Assembly: GCA_022984795.1 (NCBI GenBank)
Contig: JALIHJ010000065.1
Coordinates: forward strand, 46,718 to 110,717
Length of the DNA: 64,000 bases
Direction: 5' to 3'
DNA from: Fabrea salina
Lineage: Eukaryota; Ciliophora; Heterotrichea; Heterotrichida; Fabreidae
Part shown: positions 1 through 8,111 of the stretch, one piece after another
How the letters are laid out: every line of letters starts with the position of its first letter
Position numbering within the stretch: position 1 is the first letter of the stretch
Notes under the pieces: model-generated
What the model was told of the DNA's origin: nothing
Databases searched by the model: none
Seen by the model: the letters and a program-made list of their open reading frames with translations, nothing else
Translations under genes and position numbers: made by a program

Positions 1-405
1 CACAATTATCAAACCCAGCATAACTAACACTAACGAAAGAACAGGAATGAACAAACACTGAGAAAGCCCTTCTTTAAGTGCTCCTTTTGGCGTGCAAACT
101 TTTTTGATGCTGACTTCCATCTCAAATTCACTAAAACAGAGTTCGCATTTGGACTCAGTAACTTCTTTTTCTTGTGACAGTATCCAAACTTTCAAGCATT
201 CTTCGTGAATAAACTCCATAGACCCTTTGCATTTGCATGGAGTTATTAAAATGTACTCTTCGGACTCTGGTTCCATGCAAATCCTGCAAGTTTTGTTTTC
301 GTCTTTTGGTGAAGAAATTACAAGGTTCTTTGTAGGCACCACTTTCGACTGGCGATGAGTAGCATCAGCAGGGTCTGCTTCAGTGCTTTGAATTTGACTC
401 TCCAT
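1..405 (-). CDS. RING-CH (MARCH-type) E3 ubiquitin ligase, 3' end cut by window
   Basis: Membrane-type ubiquitin ligase of the RING-CH (RINGv/MARCH) class. The first 135 codons are in the window and the frame is still open at base 1. A complete C4HC3 zinc set is visible: C40, C43, C57, C59, H67, C70, C87, C90. The Cys at position 4 of the set followed by His is the signature that separates RING-CH from ordinary RING and PHD fingers. From about residue 115 a hydrophobic stretch begins that reads as a first membrane span, as in MARCH proteins, which usually have two or more. The ATG at 405 is the first in frame. The next gene upstream on the same strand (HUS1-like) ends at 453. Substrate unknown. 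Confidence 0.85.
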   Translation of the reverse strand, partial: MESQIQSTEADPADATHRQSKVVPTKNLVISSPKDENKTCRICMEPESEEYILITPCKCKGSMEFIHEECLKVWILSQEKEVTESKCELCFSEFEMEVSIKKVCTPKGALKEGLSQCLFIPVLSLVLVMLGLIIV

Positions 406-452
406 TAGTGCTATTTATTACTAAATCTAAATCAATCCTTAACTATTAAAAA

Positions 453-1376
453 TCAAGAAGCTTCTACAAAAGCAGGAATTATAAACTTGACATGGAGATC
501 GTCTCTTTTAGTCAAAGAAACGGTTAATCCTTCGTTGTTAGTTATCCCCAAAACAACTTTGTCCCATAAACTGAAAGTGACTCTTTGTATGATTTCAAGC
601 AAGTGCCTTACCCTAACACTTGACTGTATAGTGTGCAAACTACACAACCCAGGTTCCAAAACTATGTTTCTGAAGACACTTACCACGTGCACAGGGTCAG
701 CTTCTATAGTTCTCAGAGTTAACTTTCCGCAGTTCTCAACTTCTACTTTGGCTCTGGAGTGGTCGCATCTAAACACGTATTCATAGTCGTCTTGGTTGAG
801 TTTTTTGCAAGCACCGCACTTCTCCACAGTAAGTCCAACCTGCAAAAAGGCTTCGCTGTTAAGAGGCTTGAGTACTTGCTGGAGAACTGGCAAGAAGGTT
901 AACTCAGCATCAACAGTACCGGGCATTTCTGAAATCAGGTCTTCAGGTTCCCTGATAAGCACACTGTCTACTTGCTTGACGAAGTTAAACCCTTCGTCTT
1001 TGACTGTGCAGTTGAAACTTAAAAAGGCCATTCCTTGAGTCCCTGTGGTTTGTTTGCCTAGTTTAATAGTCACGTCTGTGTTTGTGAACGAGTCACAAGC
1101 TTTAAGGGCTTCAACTAGTTGGAACTTAACAACTTCCAAAACTATTAGGTTGTGGGGCTTCTTGGACTGCACAATGTAGTTTTTGAAGAGGTTGAGGTCT
1201 TTAAGGTTGATTTCGATCCAGGAATTCACTCCCGCCATTTCAGAACCTGTGTCTTTGATGTAGATTTCTTCGTCAGTAAACATTATGTAGACGTTGCCTT
1301 CTCCTGGACAAGCTAGTCTCACTGCTTTTTCGATGAAAAGCATGGTTTCTTCTTCGCACTCCAGTACTATTTTCAT
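453..1376 (-). CDS. HUS1: HUS1-like subunit of the 9-1-1 checkpoint clamp
   Basis: 307 aa, a usual length for HUS1, which with RAD1 and RAD9 forms the PCNA-like ring loaded at DNA damage. The C-terminal part is the best match: a segment like the HUS1 second sliding-clamp lobe ending in a KFIIPAF motif, comparable to the YFLPAI-type end of HUS1. The N-terminal half is diverged. The only alternatives are RAD1 or another clamp-fold protein. The stop is TGA, the only TGA stop I find in the window. If TGA were read through, the frame would run on to a TAG at 411, so this stop is worth checking. The gene precedes the RING-CH gene on the same strand with a 47-base gap. Confidence 0.7.
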   Translation of the reverse strand: MKIVLECEEETMLFIEKAVRLACPGEGNVYIMFTDEEIYIKDTGSEMAGVNSWIEINLKDLNLFKNYIVQSKKPHNLIVLEVVKFQLVEALKACDSFTNTDVTIKLGKQTTGTQGMAFLSFNCTVKDEGFNFVKQVDSVLIREPEDLISEMPGTVDAELTFLPVLQQVLKPLNSEAFLQVGLTVEKCGACKKLNQDDYEYVFRCDHSRAKVEVENCGKLTLRTIEADPVHVVSVFRNIVLEPGLCSLHTIQSSVRVRHLLEIIQRVTFSLWDKVVLGITNNEGLTVSLTKRDDLHVKFIIPAFVEAS

Positions 1377-1388
1377 CTTTATAAGTTA

Positions 1389-3440
1389 TTAGTAAAGCAA
1401 GCAAGTTTGTTTTGAGCAAAGTCTAGAGCAAGTGCCTCTTTTGGGGTCTTTGTGGTATTCAGGGAACTCAATGTAGTGCATTTTTTGGGAGTCTTCTTGG
1501 GGTTCTTCTTGAAGTTCCTTTTGAAGTTCCTTTTGGAGTTCTTCACTTTCCAAGTCTTCAAAATTTTCACTTGGAATCTTAACAACTTCATGGCACTCCT
1601 CTTCACTCTCAACTTCGCCTATGTGTATGTTGAACCTTATTCTTCCCTCTTCAAAGTTATTAGTAATGTTTACTCCTAAGTGGCTTTTACCATTGGTGTC
1701 TGAATTTAAAATACCAATTTCCACAAAAGGTGTTTGACTGACCAAAATGTCACTTTTAGGTACTGCTCGTTGCAAAAGGATTTGGGGTTCTTCTTCGCTT
1801 GAAATGTTGCTAGTTTCTGCTTCAACTTGGGAATGGATGTTACTGTAAGACCCGTCCAAAGCTAAGTCCACCATTCTGAAGTCAGAAGGCAACTCTGAAC
1901 CACTTGAGTCCAGGCACTTTATGAACTGAACTAGTTGAGAACACCAAGGATCCGAAACTCCAAAGCTAACAAAGGTCTCTTGAGTGACTTGTTGGTTTGT
2001 CAAACTCACGTTTTCATAGAACCCTTCTGGGTTCTCTTTTAAGTACTTAGACCTGATGTCTAGAGCTCTTTCTATACTGACAAATATCCTGAAAGCCTCT
2101 TCAGAACCCAAACTCCCTGACTTCAAGTTGTCAAGCACTTCAAAACAAAGCTGGAACTTCTGGTTGACGTTTTCAGGTATTAAAACAGCCAAGCCTATTT
2201 TCAAGTCAAGCAAGTCAACATAGTCGTCACCTAGTTGGTCAAAAGTAGTGAAGAAGTTAACAGCCAACTCCTTAGGCCAAACAAATTCTTTTGTAGTAGT
2301 TAGCACAAACATTGCTCTAGAAACTTTGCCTTCTGAAGCTACTGTGTCCAGCACACCAATTAAGCTTTCTGCTTCTTCGTAGCGGAAAAGAGGGTTCTTC
2401 TTCTGAAGCAGTGCTTTTGTTTGCCTTAGTCTTTCGACTCTTTGGTTAACATCTCTTTCGAGTTCCTCAGCCTCTTCAAAATAAGACCTGTAAACAAGGG
2501 CTTTGTACTTCTTTTTAGAAATACTTTTCTTAATAAGGCGTTCTACAGGCAACTTCTCAATTTTCCTAAAAAGCCTTTGCTTAGAGAAGTTCCCAGAAAC
2601 TATCAAAGCGTCCACACTAGGTCCTATTCCTAGAGCTTTAGTTTCTTGCTTTATGTTGTTCCTCAGAAACTTTTCGTTTCTACTCAGCAAAGCCAAAGCA
2701 AACTTCTGAACAAACTCAAAACCGTAAACCAAAAGGTTGTCCCAAACCCTCAGTAAGTCTGAACTAACTAAAAAGGAAGCATACAGAGTTCTGAACCAAG
2801 TTTCACCTATTCTTTTGACTGTCCACACAAAAGGAGTAATGTCTTTTTCACGGAGGTTTGAACCAGAAGGTTTGAATATAGCTTGCAAGGACTTCACTAA
2901 GTCAGGTCTGATTTGCTCAGCCATACTTGAAAGCACTCTTAACTCTCTGTGCATAACTAACTCTCTGTCCTCTGCACTGAAAAACCTCTCTGGAAAAACA
3001 TTTTCTATTATGTGGCAAAAAACTATAAAAGCGTCGCTTTCCATACTAAAAACAGAAAAAAGCACTCCAGCAATGTAGTTCATTCCTTCTTGGCAGCCAA
3101 TGTCAGGTCTTCTAAAGCAAAACAAAGATAACAAAGTTGTTAGTTTTTGCTGGATTCCGTGAACCTCACTAAGGGGCCCTGATAACTTGTGAACACTTGC
3201 TTTTATCCCCTGGACTGTTTCTGGAGCAAGCTTAACTTGCCCTTTAGAAGTGGCTTCTTTAAAAAAGTTATACACAGAGATTCCGTATTCCCGGTTAACT
3301 AGTTCAACCCAGACCCTGGACCTTTTGTTTCCAGGGTTAGTCAAACTGAGGTTTGAACTTCTGAGCAACTCAAGTTTTTCAGTCTGAGTAAGTTCAAGCT
3401 CCAAAAACTCGTTCCAGCTTTTTAAGTTTTTAGTGCTCAT
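1389..3440 (-). CDS. TBC-domain (Rab GAP-like) protein, catalytic fingers replaced
   Basis: 683 aa. Residues about 30-270 form a TBC domain: an RSRVW motif (motif A, RxxxW), then a segment ending GMNYIAGVLF and a later WTVKRIGETWFRTLY-like block. Rab GAPs use an Arg in IxxDxxR and a Gln in YxQG. Here the equivalents read IKASVHK (Asp to Ser, Arg to Lys) and CQEGMN (Gln finger to Glu), so GAP activity may be lost. The region at about 350-460 looks like the EF-hand-type helical region that follows TBC in TBC1D8/9 proteins. The C-terminal 150 residues are acidic and end in Glu-rich repeats. It lies 12 bases upstream of the HUS1-like gene on the same strand. Family call firm; loss of activity is inference. 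Confidence 0.8.
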   Translation of the reverse strand: MSTKNLKSWNEFLELELTQTEKLELLRSSNLSLTNPGNKRSRVWVELVNREYGISVYNFFKEATSKGQVKLAPETVQGIKASVHKLSGPLSEVHGIQQKLTTLLSLFCFRRPDIGCQEGMNYIAGVLFSVFSMESDAFIVFCHIIENVFPERFFSAEDRELVMHRELRVLSSMAEQIRPDLVKSLQAIFKPSGSNLREKDITPFVWTVKRIGETWFRTLYASFLVSSDLLRVWDNLLVYGFEFVQKFALALLSRNEKFLRNNIKQETKALGIGPSVDALIVSGNFSKQRLFRKIEKLPVERLIKKSISKKKYKALVYRSYFEEAEELERDVNQRVERLRQTKALLQKKNPLFRYEEAESLIGVLDTVASEGKVSRAMFVLTTTKEFVWPKELAVNFFTTFDQLGDDYVDLLDLKIGLAVLIPENVNQKFQLCFEVLDNLKSGSLGSEEAFRIFVSIERALDIRSKYLKENPEGFYENVSLTNQQVTQETFVSFGVSDPWCSQLVQFIKCLDSSGSELPSDFRMVDLALDGSYSNIHSQVEAETSNISSEEEPQILLQRAVPKSDILVSQTPFVEIGILNSDTNGKSHLGVNITNNFEEGRIRFNIHIGEVESEEECHEVVKIPSENFEDLESEELQKELQKELQEEPQEDSQKMHYIEFPEYHKDPKRGTCSRLCSKQTCLLY

Positions 3441-3458
3441 TTTTGTACTTATTAACGA

Positions 3459-4619
3459 TTATTCTGTGGTAAGGAAACTTGTGTTCCTAAAGTCGTCAAA
3501 CAGAGGCCTGTAGCCTGTTTTGGTTTGGGTCCAGTCCTTTTTGGCGTACTTAGACATGAACTTGTGGGCTTTCATAGCCATTGCGGGTCTTCCTGTGGTG
3601 TGTCTGTGGATTTGTTGGAGCAGTCTGAAGTCTGTGGGAAAGAATATGTCAGCTTCTCCAGTGTTTACTAAGTAAGTTCTGTAGTCTTTTTTTTCGTGGG
3701 ACTCTTTTCCTTTCTGGGACACTATAGGAGCGTACTTCCCAGGCAGCGTGTTGGGCAAGTAGTCGAAGTCTGCTAAAATGTAGTGGGGCTTCTCAATCCA
3801 GTTTTGGAGGTGCTTCATGAACATAAGTGTTCCTGTAGGAAGGTACATAAGGTTGCTTCTTTTTGTAGACTTAAAGAACTTCATCAAGTTGTAAATGATT
3901 CCTTCTTGGTACTCAGCTTCTTTTTCTATGTCTGTTTTAGGAGGCATTTTTTGGTAGATCCCCAAACACTCCTGTATGAGTGGGTCTGTGATAGGTTGTT
4001 TTTCTTCTTGAAGGTCCTCTGTAACTACAGTTTGGTACTTCCACTCTGAGTCTTCTTTGTAAACTTTGTCGTGAGGCATGTTGTCCAGAACTTCAAGACC
4101 CACTATAAACACTTCTTGCTTCAAAGACTGACACCAGTCCATAACTCCTGAGTTCACTACCTGGACTTGTCCTTTCCTGACTAGTTCGGGGTGTGCTTCT
4201 TTGAGTCTTTTCTGTGAAATCTCTGCAAGGACTGGTGAAATCTCGCACAAGTAATACTGCAAAGAAGTGTATGTTTTCAAGTGGTGGTTTTTGTAAAAGT
4301 CCAGAATAGACAGGGCCCCTGTGCCTGTGCCACTGCCTATCTCTATGAACTTCAAGGGGTGTGACTTAGCTACTTGCAAGCAGTAGTTACCTATGGTGTG
4401 TCCGTACCAAGGCTGGAATATTTCTACAGGAGTTAAAAAGGCAAACTCCGGGTAGCTGCTGCCCAAAACTTCTAAGTAAGAGTTGAGCCCAGATATGTCG
4501 TGGTACCTAAGAGGGCTGCTTAGTTGGCCTAGTTGGTGAGTTTCTTTCATAAAGTAACCCTTTGAAGAGTTATACAGTCTGTCATGGATAAACTCCCTCA
4601 CTAAGCAAGGATACTTCAT
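3459..4619 (-). CDS. NDUFAF7: NDUFAF7/MidA-like SAM-dependent methyltransferase (DUF185)
   Basis: 386 aa. A class I methyltransferase fold is shown by FIEIGSGTGTGALSILDFYK (SAM-binding glycine loop), followed by LCEISPVL, the acidic residue expected at the end of the next strand, and VGLEVLDNMPHDKVY, equivalent to the NEFFDALP-type motif in the family. NDUFAF7 dimethylates an arginine of the NDUFS2 subunit during assembly of mitochondrial complex I. No obvious mitochondrial presequence is visible, though the N-terminus is short. It lies 18 bases from the TBC gene start and 17 from the coiled-coil gene stop, all on the minus strand. The family is clear; assignment to complex I assembly rests on known homologues. 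Confidence 0.75.
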   Translation of the reverse strand: MKYPCLVREFIHDRLYNSSKGYFMKETHQLGQLSSPLRYHDISGLNSYLEVLGSSYPEFAFLTPVEIFQPWYGHTIGNYCLQVAKSHPLKFIEIGSGTGTGALSILDFYKNHHLKTYTSLQYYLCEISPVLAEISQKRLKEAHPELVRKGQVQVVNSGVMDWCQSLKQEVFIVGLEVLDNMPHDKVYKEDSEWKYQTVVTEDLQEEKQPITDPLIQECLGIYQKMPPKTDIEKEAEYQEGIIYNLMKFFKSTKRSNLMYLPTGTLMFMKHLQNWIEKPHYILADFDYLPNTLPGKYAPIVSQKGKESHEKKDYRTYLVNTGEADIFFPTDFRLLQQIHRHTTGRPAMAMKAHKFMSKYAKKDWTQTKTGYRPLFDDFRNTSFLTTE

Positions 4620-4636
4620 AATATTTATAGTTTAAC

Positions 4637-6055
4637 TTAACTTGGAGAGCTAGTTTTTTCAAGTAAAGCAAGTTTAGCACGAATAGAAGAAATAAGCATG
4701 TCGTTGACTTGACTACTAGCTTCAAGTGCCTTTTGGTCCTGTGACTTGTAGGCTAGGATCTTAGCTTCCTGGCGTCTAGCTTGTTTTTCGACTTCTGCGG
4801 CTTTTTTACGCAGCTCTTCAGGGTCAGTGTTGCTTGCAGAGTTAAATTCCTGTTCAAGGTCTATTTTCTTAAAAGCAAAACTCATGTTTTTTTGTTGGCT
4901 TTCTCTGACTTTGCGTCTTTCAGCTAAGTAGTCTACTTTCTTAGGTTCGGGTCTGGGAGGTGGTTCAGGTACCATAGGGTTTTTTTTCCACTTGCGTTTT
5001 TTGATTTGGGCAGCAGCTCTTTCGGTTTCGTTGGAGTTCATCATGCTGGGGCTGGGGTTCCAGCTTTTAGCACTGGGGTTCTGGCTTAGGGTTTGTCTCC
5101 TGGCTGAAGGGTGTTTGAGTCTTTCCTTTGCAAGTTCGATTTCTTTTCTTTTGAGTTGGTCAACAGTGGGCTGGAACATTTCTTTTACTAGGTCGGCGTA
5201 CTGTCTTTTCCTTTCGAGAAGGCGTTTTCTGTCTTCTTCAGCTTTTCTTTGTTCTTCTTTTTTGCGTTTTTCTTCTTCGATAGCGGCTTCCATGAACTTA
5301 GAGCGGTTTTCTTGGCTGACAGAGTTGAGTTTGTAGTCGAGTTGTTTTTGCTGGAGTTCTTTGAAGCGTTTGGCTTCTTGTTCTTGTTTGATTAAGTCGA
5401 CTTTTTTGGCGTGTTCTTGTATTTCTTTGGAGTCGATAGGTTGGTACATCATTCTTTTTTGGGCAAGTTGGGCTTTTTTCTTTTCGAGTTCAGGCATTAA
5501 AACTTGGTTGTTGAATTTTTCTTCGAGTTTTTTGTAGAGTGGTTTGTAGTTAGTGGCTTTTTTGTACTCTTGGTTGGTGAGTTCTTTCATTTCTTCGAGT
5601 TGTTTTTTCCGTTGTTCAGCTTTGGCTTTGAGTTCTTGGACGCGTTTTTGTTTTTCTTCTTCGAAAGTTTTGAGTCTGTTTTCGCGGAGTTTTTGTTCTT
5701 CTTCGATTTCTTTCATGATTTTGTCTCTTTGTTCCTTTTCTCTTTCTTGGTGTCTGCGTTTTCTTTCGGCTTTTTCTTCGTTGAGTTTTTTTGTGAAGTC
5801 TTTGGTTTCTTCGACTTTTTTGTAGTGTTCTTCTTTGAGTTTACTTCTGGTTTCTTTGTCTATTTTGGGTTTTTCTGGAGAGGGTTCTTTGTGCGGCGAC
5901 TTCGCTTTGAACCGTTTTCTTTTTCCGAGTGAAAGAGTTTTGGTCCGGAAGTCTTCTACAACTGCTGAGTATGCTCGTTGGGTGGCTTTTTCCACAGAGT
6001 TGAGGATAGTTTCTTCGAAACCAGCTAGTAAGTTTTGGAAGTACTCAGTGGCCAT
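4637..6055 (-). CDS. Highly charged coiled-coil protein, function unknown
   Basis: 472 aa, very rich in Lys, Glu, Arg and Gln, and predicted to be one long helix or coiled coil from about residue 60 to 330. It carries a short basic segment near residue 45 (GKRKRFK), a proline-rich patch (PEPPPRPEP) near 370, and a Ser-rich end. This composition is common among ciliate cilia and basal-body proteins, but no named family is recognisable. Its start codon faces that of the 6061 gene with only 5 bases between, so both promoters must lie largely in coding sequence. Long reverse-strand open frames at about 5500-5930 are by-products of the biased codons. Confidence 0.75.
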   Translation of the reverse strand: MATEYFQNLLAGFEETILNSVEKATQRAYSAVVEDFRTKTLSLGKRKRFKAKSPHKEPSPEKPKIDKETRSKLKEEHYKKVEETKDFTKKLNEEKAERKRRHQEREKEQRDKIMKEIEEEQKLRENRLKTFEEEKQKRVQELKAKAEQRKKQLEEMKELTNQEYKKATNYKPLYKKLEEKFNNQVLMPELEKKKAQLAQKRMMYQPIDSKEIQEHAKKVDLIKQEQEAKRFKELQQKQLDYKLNSVSQENRSKFMEAAIEEEKRKKEEQRKAEEDRKRLLERKRQYADLVKEMFQPTVDQLKRKEIELAKERLKHPSARRQTLSQNPSAKSWNPSPSMMNSNETERAAAQIKKRKWKKNPMVPEPPPRPEPKKVDYLAERRKVRESQQKNMSFAFKKIDLEQEFNSASNTDPEELRKKAAEVEKQARRQEAKILAYKSQDQKALEASSQVNDMLISSIRAKLALLEKTSSPS

Positions 6056-6063
6056 ATATAATG
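6053..6063. promoter_or_regulatory. Divergent start-codon junction, 5-base spacer
   Basis: CAT-ATATA-ATG: the minus-strand start (6055) and plus-strand start (6061) are separated only by ATATA. Any core promoter must be this AT box plus sequence inside one or both genes. That it acts as a promoter is inference. Confidence 0.5.
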
Positions 6064-6711
6064 GGGTGCTCTAACTCTCGAAACTCTCAACAAGACCAAG
6101 AAAACACCCTTAAAAGCTTCGAGTACCAACTGCGCCTCCACAAAAAGCACTTTAAGCAAGTCCTTCCAGTTATCAACCAAAAAGCCCAAAACCCAAGCAT
6201 TTCTGAAAAGGAACTTAGAGAAATCATAGGCGAGTTAAGGTTTCCTGTGGAGCACACAGTTAAGTACTTCAAGTTAGTTTTTGAAGAAGAAGGACAGATT
6301 CCTAAAAAATCAGTAAAAATAGCCAGTATTCTGTTATCTGTTGCCAGCAAAACTGAAAAGTCATTAGCTTTGTTTGAAGTAATTGACCCTAACCAAACCT
6401 ACCATGTTAGCATGGACGAGTGCATCCAAACCTTCACCCAAATAGCAAACCTCTCTGCTAAGCAGATTCCTAAACTAGCACAAGAAGCCTTTACAGAAGA
6501 CTTAAGAAAGTACTTAGAAAAGTTAGAAGAAAGCATCCCTAGAACCATCAGAAGCTTGTCCCAAGAACTGATGAAGGGCAAAGGCTCAGTTTCTAGAGAC
6601 TACTTTGTAGGGGCTTTAGAAAAACAACCTTTAAGTTGCTTGCTTAAGCCTGAAAACTTAAGGAAGCTCCTTTACCAAACTAGCTTATCAGGACCTAAAC
6701 CATGGCATTAA
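6061..6711 (+). CDS. Probable N-myristoylated EF-hand-like protein, unknown
   Basis: 216 aa. It begins MGCSNS, a classical N-myristoylation start (Gly2, Ser6) with Cys3 available for palmitoylation, so it is probably membrane-anchored. The middle (residues about 100-125, ALFEVIDPNQTYHVSMDECI) resembles a degenerate EF-hand: Asp and Asn ligands are present but the loop is not canonical. The overall helical pattern recalls other myristoylated EF-hand proteins, but no family is certain. The ATG at 6061 is only 5 bases from the opposite gene. The stop (6709-6711) is 6 bases before a 48-codon small ORF. Confidence 0.7.
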   Translation: MGCSNSRNSQQDQENTLKSFEYQLRLHKKHFKQVLPVINQKAQNPSISEKELREIIGELRFPVEHTVKYFKLVFEEEGQIPKKSVKIASILLSVASKTEKSLALFEVIDPNQTYHVSMDECIQTFTQIANLSAKQIPKLAQEAFTEDLRKYLEKLEESIPRTIRSLSQELMKGKGSVSRDYFVGALEKQPLSCLLKPENLRKLLYQTSLSGPKPWH

Positions 6712-6717
6712 TAAACA

Positions 6718-6864
6718 ATGTTTGCTTCTTTAGCACAGAAAACCAAAGTCCACATGTACAGACCTTACAAACAAGTTTCGGCTTATTTCCGGCCTCGGTG
6801 GAACAGGAAACATGTAAAGAAGTACAAAATGCAAGAAATAGTAAAGAAGTTTAAGCTGCATTAA
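6718..6864 (+). CDS. Small basic 48-aa protein, possibly mitochondrial
   Basis: Short open frame with an ATG at 6718 and TAA at 6862-6864. The product is very basic, with aromatic and Arg/Lys clusters (YFRPRWNRKHVKKYK), and starts MFASLAQKT, which could be a mitochondrial presequence. That pattern recalls small mitoribosomal proteins, but I cannot name one. Support comes from context: it exactly fills the space between two genes, and its stop abuts the stop of the ribosomal protein gene on the other strand with no base between. The gap is 6 bases from the gene before. Confidence 0.5.
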   Translation: MFASLAQKTKVHMYRPYKQVSAYFRPRWNRKHVKKYKMQEIVKKFKLH

Positions 6865-7287
6865 CTAAGCACCCACCACACATTCTCCTCCAGCCTCTTC
6901 AATTCTCTTTTTAGCCTTGTCTGAGAAAATGCGGGCCCTCACCTTCATTGCCTTAGCAGGCACGCCTCTGCCTAAGACCTTAAAGTAGCCATGTGCACCT
7001 ACGTCAAGTTCGGGTTTGTCTTGCTTTTTCTGTTCTTCAGAGAGTAATAAGTGAAGTGAGTCAAGGTTAATGGTAGGACACCACTCACGGTTTTTAACGC
7101 GATGGAAGTGACGCATACCCACTTTTCCAAAGTAACCAGGATGGAACCTGTCAAACCAGATTCGGTGGTGATGCTGACCTCCTGCGTTACCGCGCCCACC
7201 TGGGTGCTTCCTGTGTTTGCCGATTCTGCCGTGTCCGTGACTAACGTGTCCTCTGAGTTTCCTGGTCTTTTTGAACCTTGCAACCAT
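6865..7287 (-). CDS. RPL27A: 60S ribosomal protein uL15 (L27a/L28)
   Basis: 140 aa, nearly full family length. Strongly conserved start [20 protein letters not shown], then the Gly/His-rich stretch [22 protein letters not shown], both hallmarks of eukaryotic uL15 (L27a), which binds the large-subunit rRNA. The C-terminus ends GECVVGA. The stop is TAG at 6865-6867. On the other strand the small ORF ends at 6864, so the two stop codons touch. The following minus-strand gene (RFC-like ATPase) ends 21 bases upstream of the start. Certain. Confidence 0.97.
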   Translation of the reverse strand: MVARFKKTRKLRGHVSHGHGRIGKHRKHPGGRGNAGGQHHHRIWFDRFHPGYFGKVGMRHFHRVKNREWCPTINLDSLHLLLSEEQKKQDKPELDVGAHGYFKVLGRGVPAKAMKVRARIFSDKAKKRIEEAGGECVVGA

Positions 7288-7308
7288 CTTGTTTATTACA
7301 CCACAGAT

Positions 7309-8097
7309 TTACGCGAATGGATAAGCCAACTCTATAAGTAACAGGGAGTCTGCTATAAACTCTATAGGCTGTTCTAAGGCCTTGAAGTGCTTCAGTGGAG
7401 TTTGTGGAAGTTCTTCTGAGAAGAGTTCGAAAGGAACTTGCATAGAAGAAAGGATGTAGTTAAGGTTCCTTTTGAAGTAAGAAATTCTTAACTCTAACTG
7501 GCAACTAGGAATTTTGAGGTTTTCTAACTTGTTAATGACTTCTAGGTGCAGAAGAATAGTTTCTTTGCTGGGTCTGTTCACCTTAACTTGCTGGACAAGT
7601 GGAGTGTTTAGTTTCTGAGGAATGTTTTCACAGGTAAAAATAATAGGGATTTTGGACTTTTTGACTAAGCTGAGCAAGGCGCTGTGCATTGCTTTGTCAG
7701 GTTCTAGTTGAATGTCTACATCGTCTATGATCACACAAACTGCTTTTTGGTTTACACAGGTGTTTACTACAATGTCTTTTAGCATAGACTTGAGACTTAG
7801 AGAGTCTCTGTTTAAAGAACTGTTGAGTTCCAAAGGCCAGTAGCCCAGAATGGAAACTGAACACCTAGCTAAACACGTTTTTCCAGAGCCACTAGGACCG
7901 TGCAGCAGCAAAGCTTTTGAAGAGCCAGACTCTAAGTAACTTTGAATAGCTTTGAACTCACAAGGGTGCATTAACTCAATTAGGGACTTAGGAGAGTACT
8001 TCTGAGGCAAAGGCAAAACCTCAGACCTAAACCTGAACTTAAAAAGACTCTTTGTAAACTCTTCAGAAAGTCCGAACTTAAAAGCTACTTCAAGCAT
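7309..8097 (-). CDS. RFC1/ATAD5-like AAA+ ATPase, short
   Basis: 262 aa, AAA+ fold: Walker A HGPSGSGKTC (residues 66-75) and Walker B VIIDDVD (122-128), followed by KIPIIFTCENIP, close to the sensor-1 strand of clamp-loader large subunits (RFC1, ATAD5, CTF18 use IP-I-TCN). Upstream, KYSPKSLIELM fits the KYxPxxLxEL motif before Walker A in that group. At 262 aa it lacks the BRCT and C-terminal domains of RFC1 and much of the helical collar, so it is either a minimal clamp loader large subunit or an orphan. Note Asp-Asp-Val-Asp in place of the usual Walker B DE. ATG at 8097 is preceded by an AT-rich stretch. Confidence 0.6.
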   Translation of the reverse strand: MLEVAFKFGLSEEFTKSLFKFRFRSEVLPLPQKYSPKSLIELMHPCEFKAIQSYLESGSSKALLLHGPSGSGKTCLARCSVSILGYWPLELNSSLNRDSLSLKSMLKDIVVNTCVNQKAVCVIIDDVDIQLEPDKAMHSALLSLVKKSKIPIIFTCENIPQKLNTPLVQQVKVNRPSKETILLHLEVINKLENLKIPSCQLELRISYFKRNLNYILSSMQVPFELFSEELPQTPLKHFKALEQPIEFIADSLLLIELAYPFA

Positions 8098-8111
8098 CCC
8101 CTTAAATTATA

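Noticed and set aside
5504-5932. Long reverse-strand open frames in the coiled-coil genes, including one of 142 codons rich in Phe and Ser
   Set aside because: They are antisense to coiled-coil coding sequence (GAA/AAG codons give TTC/CTT) and have no plausible composition.
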